Assembly: GCA_026929865.2 (NCBI GenBank)
Contig: JAMBYZ020000028.1
Location: 36,497 to 100,496 of the forward strand
From: Hyperoplus lanceolatus
Lineage: Eukaryota > Chordata > Actinopteri > Uranoscopiformes > Ammodytidae
Reading direction: 5' to 3'
Length of the DNA: 64,000 nt
Of this stretch, positions 36,807-50,296 are shown one piece after another (within the stretch, counting starts at the first letter, position 1; each line of letters starts with the position of its first letter). The translations under genes and the position numbers were made by a program. The notes under the pieces were generated by a model, which was not told where the DNA came from, did no database searches, and worked only from the letters and a program-made list of their open reading frames with translations.

Positions 36807-38807
36807 AGAAATTAGATATGATTTTGGATTCAATTAAAAAAAAAACGCCCTGTTATTCCAGAGTCATTCCACTCCAGGGTCATAGTTCACAACCCCATGA
36901 GGTCCCCCAAGAAGTTTCAGGACATTCTGATGTGTAGTTTCAAAATAAAAGCCCACTAGATATTGAAAATATGAGAGAAATTAGATATGATTTTGGATTC
37001 AATTTTTAAAAAAACTCCCTGTTATTCCAGAGTCATTCCACTCCAGGGTCATAGTTCACAACCCCATGAGGCCACACACAAAGTTTCAGGACATGCTGAT
37101 GTGTAGTTTCAGAATAAAAGCCCACTAGATATTGAAAATATGAGAAAAATTAGATATGATTTTGGATTCAATTTAAAAAAAAAACGTCCTGTTATTCCAG
37201 AGTCATTCCACTCCAGTGTCATAGTTCACGACCCCATGAGGCCACACAAACAGTTTCAGGACATTCTGATGTGTAGTTTCAGAATAAAAGCCCACTAGAT
37301 ATTGAAAATATGAGAGAAATTAGATATGATTTTGGATTCAAATTAAAAAAAAACGCCCTGTTATTCCAGAGTCATTCCACTCCAGGGTCATAGTTCACAA
37401 CCCCATGAGGTCACCCAAGAAGTTTCAGGATATTCTGATGTGTAGTTTCAAAATAAAAGCCCACTAGATATTGAAAATATGAGAGAAATTAGATATGATT
37501 TTGGATTAAATTTTTAAAAAAACGCCCTGTTATTCCAGAGTCATTCCAATCCAGGGTCATAGTTCACGACCCCGTGAGGCCACACAAAAAGTTTCAGGAT
37601 ATTCTGATGTGTAGTTTCAAAATAAAAGCCCACTAGATATTGAAAATATGAGAGAAATTAGATATGATTTTGGATTCAATTTTAAAAAAAAACACCCTGT
37701 TATTCCAGAGTCATTCCACTCCAGGGTCATAGTTCACGACCCCATGAGGCCACACACAAAGTTTCAGGACATTCTGATGTGTAGTTTCAGAATAAAAGCC
37801 CACTAGATATTGAAAATATGAGAGAAATTAGATATGATTTTGGATTAAATTTTTAAAAAAAACGCCCTGTTATTCCAGAGTCATTCCAATCCAGGGTCAT
37901 AGTTCACGACCCCATGAGGCCACACAAAAAGTTTCAGGATATTCTGATGTGTAGTTTCAAAATAAAAGCCCACTAGATATTGAAAATATGAGAGAAATTA
38001 GATATGATTTTGGATTCAATTTTAAAAAAAACACCCTGTTATTCCAGAGTCATTCCACTCCAGGGTCATAGTTCACGACCCCATGAGGCCACACACAAAG
38101 TTTCAGGACATTCTGATGTGTAGTTTCAGAATAAAAGCCCACTAGATATTGAAAATATGAGAGAAATTAGATATGATTTTGGATTCTATTTAAAAAAAAA
38201 ACGCCCTGTTATTCCAGAGTCATTCCACTCCAGGGTCATAGTTCACGACCCCATGAGGTCACCCAAGAAGTTTCAGGACATTCTGATGTGTAGTTTCAAA
38301 ATAAAAGCCCACTAGATATTGAAAATATGAGAGAAATTAGATATGATTTTGGATTCAATTTTTAAAAAAACGCCCTGTTATTCCAGAGTCATTCCAATCC
38401 AGGGTCATAGTTCACGACCCCGTGAGGCCACACAAAAAGTTTCAGGATATTCTGATGTGTAGTTTCAAAATAACAGCCCACTAGATATTGAAAATATGAG
38501 AGAAATTAGATATGATTTTGGATTCAATTTTTAAAAAAACGCCCTGTTATTCCAGAGTCATTCCACTCCAGGGTCATAGTTCACGACCCCATGTAGCCAC
38601 ACAAAAAGTTTCAGGATATTCTGATGTGTACTTTCAAAATAAAAGCCCACTTGATATTGAAAATATCAGAGAAATTAGATATGATTTTGGATTCAATTTT
38701 TAAAAAAACGCCCTGTTATTCCAGAGTCATTCCACTGCAGGGTCATAATTAACAACCCCATGAGGTCACACAAGAAGATTCAGGACATTCTGATGTGTAC
38801 TTTCAGG

Positions 38808-39095
38808 GTGACCTCATGGGGTGACCTCATGGGGTTGTGAACTTTGACCCTGGAGTTGAATGACTCTGGAATAACAGGGCGTTTTTTTAAATTGAATCCA
38901 AAATCATATCTAATTTCTCTCATATTTTCAATATCAAGTGGGCTTTTATTCTGAAACTACACATCGGAATGTCCTGAAACTTTGTGTGGCCTCATGGGGT
39001 CGTGAACTATGACCCTGGAGTGGAATGACTCTGGAATAACAGGGCGTTTTTTTAATTGAATCCAAAATCATATCTAATTTGTCTCATATTTTCAA
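38808..39095 (-). repeat. Reversed block 30
   Basis: Unusually complete: the second segment keeps GTGGAATGACTCTGG where other blocks have lost bases. This makes it the best candidate for the ancestral form. Beta junction. Confidence 0.9.
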
Positions 39096-40076
39096 AATTA
39101 GATATGATTTTGGATTCAATAAAAAAAAAAACGCCCTGTTATTCCAGAGTCATTCCACTCCAGGGTCATAGTTCACAACCCCATGAGGTCCCCCAAGAAG
39201 TTTCAGGACATTCTGATGTGTAGTTTCAGAATAAAAGCCCACTAGATATTGAAAATATGAGAGAAATTACATATGATTTTGGATTACATTTTTAAAAAAA
39301 CGCCCTGTTATTCCAGAGTCATTCCACTCCAGGGTCATAGTTCACGACCCCATGAGGCCACACAAACAGTTTCAGGACATTCTGATGTGTACTTTCAAAA
39401 TAAAAGCCCACTTGATATTGAAAATATCAGAGAAATTAGATATGACTTTGGATTCAATTGTTAAAAAAAACGCCCTGTTATTCCAGAGTCATTCCACTCC
39501 AGCGTCATAGTCCACGACCCCTCGAGGCCACACAAAAAGTTTCAGGACATTCTGATGTGTAGTTTCAAAATTAAAGCGCACTAGATATTGAAAATATGAG
39601 AGAAATTATATATGATTTTGGATTCAATTTAAAAAAAAACGCCCTGTTATTCCAGAGTCATTCCACTCCAGCGTCATAGTTCACGACCCCATGAGGCCAC
39701 ACAAAAAGTTTCAGGACATTCTGATGTGTAGTTTCAGAATAAAAGCCCACTAGGTATTGAAAATATGAGAGAAATTAGATATGATTTTGGATTAAATTTT
39801 TTAAAAAACGCCTTGTTATTCCAGAGTCATTCCACTCCAGGGTCATAGTTCACGACCCCATGAAGCCACACAAAAAGTTTCAGGATATTCTGATGTGTAT
39901 TTTCAGAATAAAAGCCCACTAGATATTGAAAATATGAGAGAAATTAGATATGAGTTTGGATTCAATTTTAAAAAAAACGCCCTGTTATTCCAGAGTCATT
40001 CCACTGCAGGGTCATAATTCACAACCCCATGAGGTCACACAAGAAGATTCAGGACATTCTGATGTGTACTTTCAGG

Positions 40077-40365
40077 GTGACCTCATGGGGTGACCTCATG
40101 GGGTTGTGAACTTTGACCCTGGAGTTGAATGACTCTGGAATAACAGGGCTTTTTTTAAATTGAATCAAAATCATATCTAATTTCTCTCATATTTTCAATA
40201 TCAAGAGGGATTTTATTCTGAAACTACACATCAGAATGTCCTGAAACTTTGTGGGTGGACTCATGGGGTCGTGAACTATGACCCTGAGTGGAATTTTCTG
40301 GAATAACAGGGCGTTTTTTTTTTAATTGAATCCGAAATCATATCAAATTTGTCTCATATTTTCAA
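40077..40365 (-). repeat. Reversed block 31
   Basis: Right arm variant ATCATATCAAATTTG, shared only with block 32. Confidence 0.9.
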
Positions 40366-41176
40366 AATTAGATATGATTTTGGATTCAATTAAAAAAAAA
40401 ACGCCCTGTTATTCCAGAGTCATTCCACTCCAGGGTCATAGTTCACAACCCCATGATGTCCCCCAAGAAGTTTCAGGACATTCTGATGTGTAGTTTCAAA
40501 ATTAAAGTGCACTAGATATTGAAAATATGAGAGAAATTACATATGATTTTGGATTAAATTAAAAAAAAAACGCCCTGTTATTCCAGAGTCATTCCACTCC
40601 AGGGTCATAGTTCACGACCCCATGAGGCCACACAAACAGTTTCAGGACATTCTGATGTGTAGTTTCAGAATAAAAGCCCACTAGATATTGAAAATATGAG
40701 AGAAATTAGATATGATTTTGGATTCAATTTAAAAAAAAACTCCCTGTTATTCCAGAGTCATTCCACTCCAGGGTCATAGTTCACAACCCCATGAGGTCAC
40801 CCAAGAAGTTTCAGGAAATTCTGATGTGTAGTTTCAAAATAAAAGCCCACTAGATATTGAAAATATGAGAGAAATTAGATATGATTTTGGATTCAATTTT
40901 TAAAAAAACGCCCTGTTATTCCAGAGTCATTCCACTCCAGCGTCATAGTTCACGACCCCATGAAGCCACACAAAAAGTTTCAGGATATTCTGATGGTTAC
41001 TTTCAAAATAAAAGCCCACTTGATATTGAAAATATCAGAGAAATTAGATATGATTTTGGATTCAATTTTTAAAAAAACACCCTGTTATTCCAGAGTCATT
41101 CCACTGCAGGGTCATAATTCACAACCCCATGAGGTCACACAAGAAGATTCAGGACATTCTGATGTGTACTTTCAGG

Positions 41177-41464
41177 GTGACCTCATGGGGTGACCTCATG
41201 GGGTTGTGAACTTTGACCCTGGAGTTGAATGACTGGGAATAACAGGGCGTTTTTTTAAATTGAATCCAAAATCATATCTAATTTCTCTTATATTTTCAAT
41301 ATCTAGTGGGCTTTTATTCTGAAACTACACATCAGAATGTCCTGAAACTTTGTGTGTGGCCTCATGGGGTCGTGAACTATGACCCTGGAGTGGAATTTTC
41401 TGGAATAACAGGGCGTTTTTTTAATTGAATCCGAAATCATATCAAATTTGTCTCATATTTTCAA
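41177..41464 (-). repeat. Reversed block 32
   Basis: Shares ATCATATCAAATTTG with block 31, one 1.1-kb unit upstream. Confidence 0.9.
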
Positions 41465-42107
41465 AATTAGATATGATTTTGGATTCAATAAAAAAAAAAA
41501 CGCCCTGTTATTCCAGAATCATTCCACTCCAGGGTCATAGTTCACAACCCCATGATGTCCCCCAAGAAGTTTCAGGACATTCTGATGTGTAGTTTCAAAA
41601 TTAAAGCGCACTAGATATTGAAAATATGAGAGAAATTACATATGATTTTGGATTAAATTTAAAAAAAAACGCCCTGTTATTCCAGAGTCATTCCACTCCA
41701 GGGTCATAGTTCACGACCCCATGAGGCCACACAAACAGTTTCAGGACATTCTGATATGTAGTTTCAGAATAAAAGCCCACTAGATATTGAAAATATGAGA
41801 GAAATTAGATATGATTTTGGATTCAATTTAAAAAAAAACGCCCTGTTATTCCAGAGTCAATCCACTCCAGCGTCATAGTTCACGACCCCATGAAGCCACA
41901 CAAAAAGTTTCAGGATATTCTGATGTGTACTTTCAAAATAAAAGCCCACTTGATATTGAAAATATCAGAGAAATTAGATATGATTTTGGATTCAATTTTT
42001 AAAAAAAACACCCTGTTATTCCAGAGTCATTCCACTGCAGGGTCATAATTCACAACCCCATGAGGTCACACAAGAGGATTCAGGACATTCTGATGTGTAC
42101 TTTCAGG

Positions 42108-42397
42108 GTGACCTCATGGGGTGACCTCATGGGGTTGTGAACTTTGACCCTGGAGTTGAATGACTCTGGAATAACAGGGCGTTTTTTTTAAATTGAATCC
42201 AAAATCATATCTAATTTCTCTCATATTTTCAATATCAAGTGGGCTTTTTATTCTGAAACTACACATCAGAATGTCCTGAAACTTTGTGTGTGGCCTATGG
42301 GGTCGTGAGTCATGACCCTGGAGTGGAATTTTTGGAATAACAGGGAGTTTTTTTTAATTGAATCCGAAATCATATCTAATTTGTCTCATATTTTCAA
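42108..42397 (-). repeat. Reversed block 33
   Basis: Carries the reference right-junction palindrome. GGCCTATGGGG has lost two bases. Confidence 0.9.
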
Positions 42398-42423
42398 AAT
42401 TAGATATGATTTTGGATTCAATT
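42356..42423. repeat. Right-junction palindrome (reference copy)
   Basis: AAATCATATCTAATTT at 42367-42382 pairs perfectly with 42397-42412 around a 14-nt loop, GTCTCATATTTTCA. Beyond one mismatch (42366 against 42413) another 10 bp pair, AATTGAATCC with GGATTCAATT. Homology then continues into the CGCCCTG region, because a reversed monomer faces a forward one. Such a site could extrude a cruciform; that is inference. Confidence 0.9.
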
Positions 42424-43208
42424 TTTAAAAAAACGCCCTGTTATTCCAGAGTCATTCCACTCCAGGGTCATAGTTCACGACCCCATGAAGCCACACAAAA
42501 AGTTTCAGGACATTCTGATGTGTAGTTTCAGAATAAAAGCCCACTAGATATTGAAAATATGAGAGAAATTAGATATAATTTTGGATTCAATTTTCAAAAA
42601 AACGCCCTGTTATTCCAGAGTCATTCCACTCCAGGGTCATAGTTCACAACCCCATGAGGTCCCCGAAGAAGTTTCAGGACATTCTGATGTGTAGTTTCAG
42701 AATAAAAGCCCACTAGATATTGAAAATATGAGAGAAATTAGATATGATTTTTGATTAAATATTTAAAAAAACGCCCTGTTATTCCACAGTCATTCCACTC
42801 CAGGGTCATAGTTCACGACCCCATGAGGCCAAACAAAAAGTTTCAGGACATTCTGATGTGTAGTTTCAGAATAAAAGCCCACTAGATATTGAAAATATGA
42901 GAGAAATTAGATATGATTTTGGATTCAATTTTTATAAAAACGCCCTGTTATTCCAGAGTCATTCCACTCCAGGGTTATAGTTCACGACCCCATGAAGCCA
43001 CACAAAAAGTTTCAGGATATTCTGATGTGTACTTTCAAAATAAAAGCCCACTTGATATTGAAAATATCAGAGAAATTAGATATGATTTTGGATTCAATTT
43101 TTTAAAAAACACCCTGTTATTCCAGAGTCATTCCACTGCAGGGTCATAATTCACAACCCCATGAGGTCACACAAGAAGATTCAGGACATTCTGATGTGTA
43201 CTTTCAGG

Positions 43209-43497
43209 GTGACCTCATGGGGTGACCTCATGGGGTTGTGAACTTTGACCCTGGAGTTGAATCACTCTGGAATAACAGGGTGTTTTTTTTAAATTGAATC
43301 CAAAATCATATCTAATTTCTCTCATATTTTCAATATCAAGTGGGCTTTTATTCTGAAACTACACATCAGAATGTCCTGAAACTTGTGTGTGGCCTCATGG
43401 GGTCGTGAACTATGACCCTGGAGTGGAATTTTCTAGAATAACAGGGCGTTTTTTTAATTGAATCCGAAATCATATCTAATTTGTCTCATATTTTCAA
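43209..43497 (-). repeat. Reversed block 34
   Basis: Full length with a beta junction. It is the last block before the retroelement insertion. Confidence 0.9.
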
Positions 43498-43678
43498 AAT
43501 TAGATATGATTTTGGATTCAATTAAAAAAAAAAAGCCCTGTTATTCCAGAGTCATTCCACTCCAGGGTCATAGTTCACAACCCCATGAGGTCCCCCAAGA
43601 AGTTTCAGGACATTCTGATGTGTAGTTTCAAAATGAAAGCCCACTAGATATTAAAAATATGAGAGAAATTAGATATGA

Positions 43679-43981
43679 ATGAATACTTTATTCCGGACTC
43701 AAAGTTCCATATAAAAAGACAATACAAATACAATACAAACACAAGTCAACACAGATTAAAATACATACAAGCATCCATTCCAATGTTTCCACAGCCCAGA
43801 GGAGTACCTTGTATCACTCTGTTTAGTGTCAGTGAGTGCAATTATTACTTTGTTTTTTGACTCAAGAAGTCGACACATAAATGTATACATTAAATTCCTC
43901 AACACAGCATGAAAGGTGGGGACATTACTTGTCACAAACAAGGAGCTAGCACTAGTCCACCTTGGAAGCTTATATGATTTT
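43679..43981 (-). mobile_element. Probable 5'-truncated LINE (non-LTR) 3' end inserted in the satellite
   Basis: About 300 bp here has no similarity to the monomer. Read on the minus strand it ends TTTGAGTCCGGAATAAAG followed by TATTCATTC. That is an AATAAA signal just before a short simple-sequence tail, as at the 3' end of many non-LTR retrotransposons. The insertion splits the monomer word AGATATGATTTTGG. GATATGA lies on the left (43672-43678) and recurs on the right (43982-43988 and again overlapping at 43987), a plausible short target-site duplication blurred by local TATGAT repetition. No reverse-transcriptase motif fits in this length. The clade cannot be named by eye. It could instead be a SINE or a processed gene fragment. 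Confidence 0.55.
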
Positions 43982-45638
43982 GATATGATATGATTTTGGA
44001 TTCAATTTTTAAAAAAACTCCCTGTTATTCCAGAGTCATTCCACTCCAGGGTCATAGTTCACGACCCCATGAGGCCACACACAAAGTTTCAGGACATTCT
44101 GATGTGTAGTTTCAGAATAAAAGCCCACTAGATATTGAAAATATGAGAAAAATTAGATATGATTTTGGATTCAATGTAAAAAAAAAGCCCTGTTATTCCA
44201 GAGTCATTCCACTCCAGGGTCATAGTTCACAACCCCATGAGGTCCCCCAAGAAGTTTCAGGACATTCTGATGTGTAGTTTCAAAATAAAAGCCCACTAGA
44301 TATTGAAAATATGAGAGAAATTAGATATGATTTTGGATTCAATTTTTAAAAAAACATCCTGTTATTCCAGAGTCATTCCACTCCAGCGTCATAGTCCACG
44401 ACCCCTCAAGGCCACACAAAAAGTTTCAGGACATTCTGATGTGTAGTTTCAAAATTAAAGCGCACTAGATATTGAAAATATGAGAGAAATTACATATGAT
44501 TTTGGATTAAATTTTTTAAAAAACGCCCAGTTATTCCAGAGTGATTCCACTCCAGGGTCATAGTTCACGACCCCATGAGGCCACACAAACAGTTTCAGGA
44601 TATTCTGATGTGTAGTTTCAGAATAAAAGCCCACTAGATATTGAAAATATGAGAGAAATTAGATATGATTTTGGATTCAATTTAAAAAAAAACGCCCTGT
44701 TATTCCAGAGTCATTCCACTCCAGGGTCATAGTTCACAACCCCATGAGGTCCCCCAAGAAGTTTCAGGACATTTTGATGTGTAGTTTCAGAATAAAAGCC
44801 CACTAGATATTGAAAATATGAGAGAAATTAGATATGATTTTGGATTCAATTTTTAAAAAAACTCCCTGTTATTCCAGAGTCATTCCACTCCAGGGTTATA
44901 GTTAACGACCCCATGAAGCCACACAAAAAGTTTCAGGATATTCTGATGTGTACTTTCAAAATAAAAGCCCACTTGATATTGAAAATATGAGAGAAATTAG
45001 ATATTATTTTGGATTCAATTTGAAAAAAAAACGCCCTGTTATTCCAGAGTCATTCCACTCCAGGGTCATAGTTCACAACCCCATGAGGTCCCCCAAGAAC
45101 TTTCAGGACATTCTGATGTGTAGTTTCAAAATAAAAGCCCACTAGATATTGAAAATATGAGAGAAATTAGATATGATTTTGGATTCAATTTTTAAAAAAA
45201 CGCCCTGTTATTCCAAAGTCATTCCACTCCAGGGTCATAGCTCACGACCCCATGAGGCCACACAAAAAGTTTCAGGACATTCTGATGTGTAGTTTCAGAA
45301 TAAAAGCCCACTAGATATTGAAAATATGAGAGAAATTAGATATGATTTTCGATTAAATTTTTTTTAAAAACGCCCTGTTATTCCAGAGTCATTCCACTCC
45401 AGGGTCATAGTTCACGACCCCATGAAGCCACACAAAAAGTTTCAGGATATTCTGATGTGTAGTTTCAGAATAAAAGCCCACTAGATATTGAAAATATGAG
45501 AGAAATTAGATATGATTTTGGATTCAATTTAAAAAAAAACGCCCTGTTATTCCAGAGTCATTCCACTGCAGGGTCATAATTCACACCCCCATGAGGTCAC
45601 ACAAGAAGATTCAGGACATTCTGAAGTGTACTTTCAGG

Positions 45639-45920
45639 GTGACCTCATGGGGTGACCTCATGGGGTTGTGAACTTTGACCCTGGAGTTGAATGACTCTGG
45701 AATAACAGGGCGTTTTTTTAAAATTGAATCCAAAATCTCTATCATTCCATTTTCAATATCAAGTGGGCTTTTATTCTGAAACTACACATCAGAATGTCCT
45801 GAAACTTTGTGGTGGCCTCATGGGGTCGTGAACTATGACCCCGGAGTGGAATTTTCTGGAATAACAGGGCGTTTTTTTTAATTGAATCCGAAATCATATC
45901 TAATTTGTCTCATATTTTAA
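45639..45920 (-). repeat. Reversed block 35
   Basis: A deletion removes part of ATCATATCTAATTTCTC. Right junction TATTTTAAAAATTAG (call it delta). Confidence 0.86.
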
Positions 45921-47073
45921 AAATTAGATATGATTTTGGATTCAATAAAAAAAAAACGCCCTGTTATTCCAGAGTCATTCCACTCCAGGGTCATAGTTCA
46001 CAATCCCATGAGGTCCCCCAAGAAGTTTCAGGACATTCTGATGTGTAGTTTCAAAATAAAAGCCCACTAGATATTGAAAATATGAGAGAAATTAGATATG
46101 ATTTTGGATTAAATTTTTAAAAAAACACCCTGTTATTCCAGAGTCATTCCACTCCTGCGTCATAGTCCACGACCCCTCGAGGCCACACAAAAAGTTTCAG
46201 GACATTCTGATGTGTAGTTTCAAAATTAAAGCGCACTAGATATTGAAAATATGAGAGAAATTACATATGATTTTGGATTAAATTTAAAAAAAAAACGCCC
46301 TGTTATTCCAGAGTCATTCCACTCCAGGGTCATAGTTCACAACCCCATGAGGTCACCCAAGAAGTTTCAGGACATTCTGATGTGTAGTTTCAAAATAAAA
46401 GCCCACTAGATATTGAAAATATGAGAGAAATTAGATATGATTTTGGATTCAATTTGTAAAAAAAAAACGCCCTGTTATTCCAGAGTCATTCCACTCCAGG
46501 GTCATAGTTCACAACCCCATGAGGTCCCCCAAGAACTTTCAGGACATTCTGATGTGTAGTTTCAAAATAAAAGCCCACTAGATATTGAAAATATGAGAGA
46601 AATTAGATATGATTTTGGATTCAATTTTTAAAAAAACGCCCTGTTATTCCAGAGTCATTCCACTCCAGGGTCATAGCTCACGACCCCATGAGGCCACACA
46701 AAAAGTTTCAGGACATTCTGATGTGTAGTTTCAGAATAAAAGCCCACTAGATATTGAAAATATGAGAGAAATTAGATATGATTTTGGATTAAATTTTTTT
46801 AAAAAACGCCCTATTATTCCAGAGTCATTCCACTCCAGGGTCATAGTTCACGACCCCATGAAGCCACACAAAAGTTTCAGGATATTCTGATGTGTAGTTT
46901 CAGAATAAAAGCCCACTATATATTGAAAATATGAGAGAAATTAGATATGATTTTGGATTCAATTTAAAAAAAAACGCCCTGTTATTCCAGAGTCATTCCA
47001 CTGCAGGGTCATAATTCACAACCCCATGAGGTCACACAAGACGATTCAGGACATTCTGATGTGTACTTTCAGG

Positions 47074-47328
47074 GTGACCTCATGGGGTGCCCATGGGGTT
47101 GTGAACTTTGACCCTGGAGATGAATGACTGAGAAATTAGATATGTTTTTTTAAATTGAATCCAAAATTTTTAAAAATTTTCCCTATTATTCGAGCTTTTA
47201 TTCTGAAACTCCACATCAGAATGTGCTGAAACTTTGTGTGTGGCCACACAAAAAGTTTCAGGACATTCTGAATAAAGGGCGTTTTTTTAATTGAATCGAA
47301 ATCATATCTAATTTGTCTCATATTTTAA
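47074..47328 (-). repeat. Reversed block 36 (mosaic)
   Basis: Left edge shortened to GTGACCTCATGGGGTGCCC. Forward fragments (GAGAAATTAGATATG near 47130; CCACACAAAAAGTTTCAGG near 47244) are embedded in reversed sequence. Delta junction. Confidence 0.72.
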
Positions 47329-50002
47329 AAATTAGATATGATTTTGGATTCAATAAAAAAAAAACGCCCTGTTATTCCAGAGTCATACCACTCCAGGGTC
47401 ATAGTTCACAACCCCATGAGGTCCCCCAAGAAGTTTCAGGACATTCTGATGTGTAGTTTCAAAATAAAAGCCCACTAGATATTGGAAATATGAGAGAAAT
47501 TAGATATGATTTTGGATTCAATTTAAAAAAAAACGCCCTGTTATTCCAGAGTCATTCCACTCCAGGGTCATAGTTCACAACCCCATGAGGTCCCTCAAGA
47601 ACTTTCAGGACATTCTGATGTGTAGTTTCAAAATAAAAGCCCACTAGATATTGGAAATATGAGAGAAATTAGATACGATTTTGGTTTCAATTTAAAAAAA
47701 ACGCCCTGTTATTCCAGAGTCATTCCACTCCAGCGTCATAGTCCACAACCCCTCGAGGCCACACAAAAAGTTTCAGGACATTCTGATGTGTAGTTTCAAA
47801 ATTAAAGCGCACTAGATATTGAAAATATGAGAGAAATTACATATGATTTTGGATTAAATTTAAAAAAAAAACGCCCTGTTATTCCAGAGTCATTCCACTC
47901 CAGGGTCATAGTTCACAACCCCATGAGGTCACCCAAGAAGTTTCAGGACATTCTGATGTGTAGTTTCAAAATAAAAGCCCACTAGATATTGGAAATATGA
48001 GAGAAATTAGATATGATTTTGGATTCAATTTAAAAAAAAACTCCCTGTTATTCCAGAGTCATTCCACTCCAGGGTCATAGTTCACAACCCCATGAAGTCA
48101 CCCAAGAAGTTTCAGGACATTCTGATGTATAGTTTCAAAATAAAAGCCCACTAGATATTGAAAATATGAGAGAAATTAGATATGAGTTTGGATTCAATTT
48201 AAAAAAAAAAACCCTGTTATTCCAGAGTCATTCCACTCCAGGGTCATAGTCCACGACCCCATGAGGCCACAAAAAGTTTCAGGACATTCTGATGTGTAGT
48301 TTCAAAATAAAAGCCCACTAGATATTGAAAATATGAGAGAAATTAGATATGATTTTGGATTCAATTTAAAAAAAAACGCCCTGTTATTCCAGAGTCATTC
48401 CACTCCAGGGTCATAGTTCACAACCCCATGAGGTCACCCAAGAACTTTCAGGACATTCTGATGTGTAGTTTTCAAAATAAAAGCCCACTAGATATTGAAA
48501 ATATGAGAGAAATTAGATATGATTTTGGATTCAATTTTAAAAAAAACGCCCTGTTATTCCAGAGTCATTCCACTCCAGGGTCATAGTTCACGACCCCCTC
48601 GAGGCCACACAAAAGTTTCAGGACATTCTGATGTGTAGTTTCAAAATAAAAGCCCACTAGATATTGAAAATATGAGAGAAATTAGATATGATTTTGGATT
48701 CAATTTTTAAAAAAAACGCCCTGTTATTCCAGAGTCATTCCACTCCAGGGTCATAGTTCACAACCCCATGAGGCCACCCAAGAAGTTTCAGGACATTCTG
48801 ATGTGTAGTTTCAAAATAAAAGCCCACTAGATATTGAAAATATGAGAGAAATTAGATATGATTTTGGATTCAATTTTAAAAAAAACGCCCTGTTATTCCA
48901 GAGTCATTCCACTCCAGGGTCATAGTTCACGACCCCATGAGGCTGTAGCCACACAAAAGTTTCAGGATATTCTGATGTGTACTTTCAAAATAAAAGCCCA
49001 CTAGATATTGAAAATATCAGAGAAATTAGATATGATTTTGGATTCAATTTTTAAAAAAACAGCCTGTTATTCCAGAGTCATTCCACTGCAGGGTCATAGT
49101 TCACAACCCCATGAGGTCACCCAAGAAGTTTCAGGACATTCTGATGTGTAGTTTCAAAATAAAAGCCCACTAGATATTGAAAATATGAGAGAAATTAGAT
49201 ATGATTTTGGATTCAATTTTTAAAAAAACGCCCTGTTATTCCAGAGTCATTCCAATCCAGGGTCATAGTTCACGACCCCATGAGGCCACACAAAAAGTTT
49301 CAGGACATTCTGATGTGTAGTTTCAGAATAAAAGCCCACTAGATATTGAAAATATGAGAGAAATTAGATATGATTTTGGATTCAATTTTTAAAAAAACGC
49401 CCTGTTATTCCAGAGGCATTCCACTCCAGGGTCATAGTTCACGACCCCATGAAGCCACACAAAAAGTTTCAGGACATTCTGATGTGTACTTTCAAAATAA
49501 AAGCCCACTTGATATTGAAAATATCAGAGAAATTAGATATGATTTTGGATTCAATTTTAAAAAAACGCCCTGTTATTCCAGAGTCATTCCACTCCAGGGT
49601 CATAGTTCACGACCCCATGAGGCCACACAAACAGTTTCAGGACATTCTGATGTGTAGTTTCAGAATAAAAGCCCACTAGATATTGAAAATATGAGAGAAA
49701 TTAGATATGATTTTGGATTCAATTTTTTAAAAAACGCCCTGTTATTCCAGAGTCATTCCACTCCAGGGTCATAGTTCACGACCCCATGAGGTCACCCAAG
49801 AAGTTTCAGGACATTCTGATGTGTAGTTTCAAAATAAAAGCCCACTAGATATTGAAAATATGAGAGAAATTAGATATGATTTTGGATTCAATTTAAAAAA
49901 AAACGCCCTGTTATTCCAGAGTCATTCCACTGCAGGGTCATAATTCACAACCCCATGAGGTCACAAAAGAAGATTCAGGACATTCCGATGTGTACTTTCA
50001 GG

Positions 50003-50296
50003 GTGACCTCATGGGGTGACTTCATGGGGTTGTGAACTTTGACCCTGGAGTTGAATGACTCTGGAATAACAGGGCGTTTTTTTTAAATTGAACCCAAAAT
50101 CATATCTAATTTTTCTCATATTTTCAATATCTAGTGGGCTTTTATTCTGAAACTACACATCAGAATGTCCTGAAACTTTGTGTGTGGCCTCATGGGGTCG
50201 TGAACTATGACCCTGGAGTGGAATTTTTCTGGAATAACAGGGCGTTTTTTTTTTAATTGAATCCGAAATCATATCTAATTTGTCTCATATTTTCAA
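50003..50296 (-). repeat. Reversed block 37
   Basis: The second 13-mer reads GTGACTTCATGGG. Gamma junction. Paralogue of block 26. Confidence 0.9.

Larger units (their letters stand above)
28000..38700 (+). repeat. Domain IV: two rearranged ~5.3-kb super-units
   Basis: Monomer order and private variants at about 28.0-33.3 kb recur at about 33.4-38.6 kb. Examples are AACAGCCTG before F5, TTCCTGAGTC (30140 and 35470), GGACATGCTGATG (30810 and 36130), CCGTGAGGCC (33050 and 38420) and AATAACAGCCC (33110 and 38470). Offsets range from 5.32 to 5.65 kb, so single monomers were gained or lost between the copies. Confidence 0.7.
38701..43678 (+). repeat. Domain V: regular 0.93-1.27-kb units
   Basis: Five blocks (38808, 40077, 41177, 42108, 43209) are separated by 1269, 1100, 931 and 1101 bp. 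Units end in an F4-F5 pair, and the first forward monomers after a block are F2-like. The word CCATGATGTCCCCC marks the 40455 and 41550 copies, which lie one 1.1-kb unit apart. Confidence 0.75.

Noticed and set aside
43675..43941. Two ~61-codon frames on opposite strands inside the insertion
   Set aside because: They are short, overlap each other and show no recognisable motif. They fit the untranslated tail of a retroelement better than a gene.
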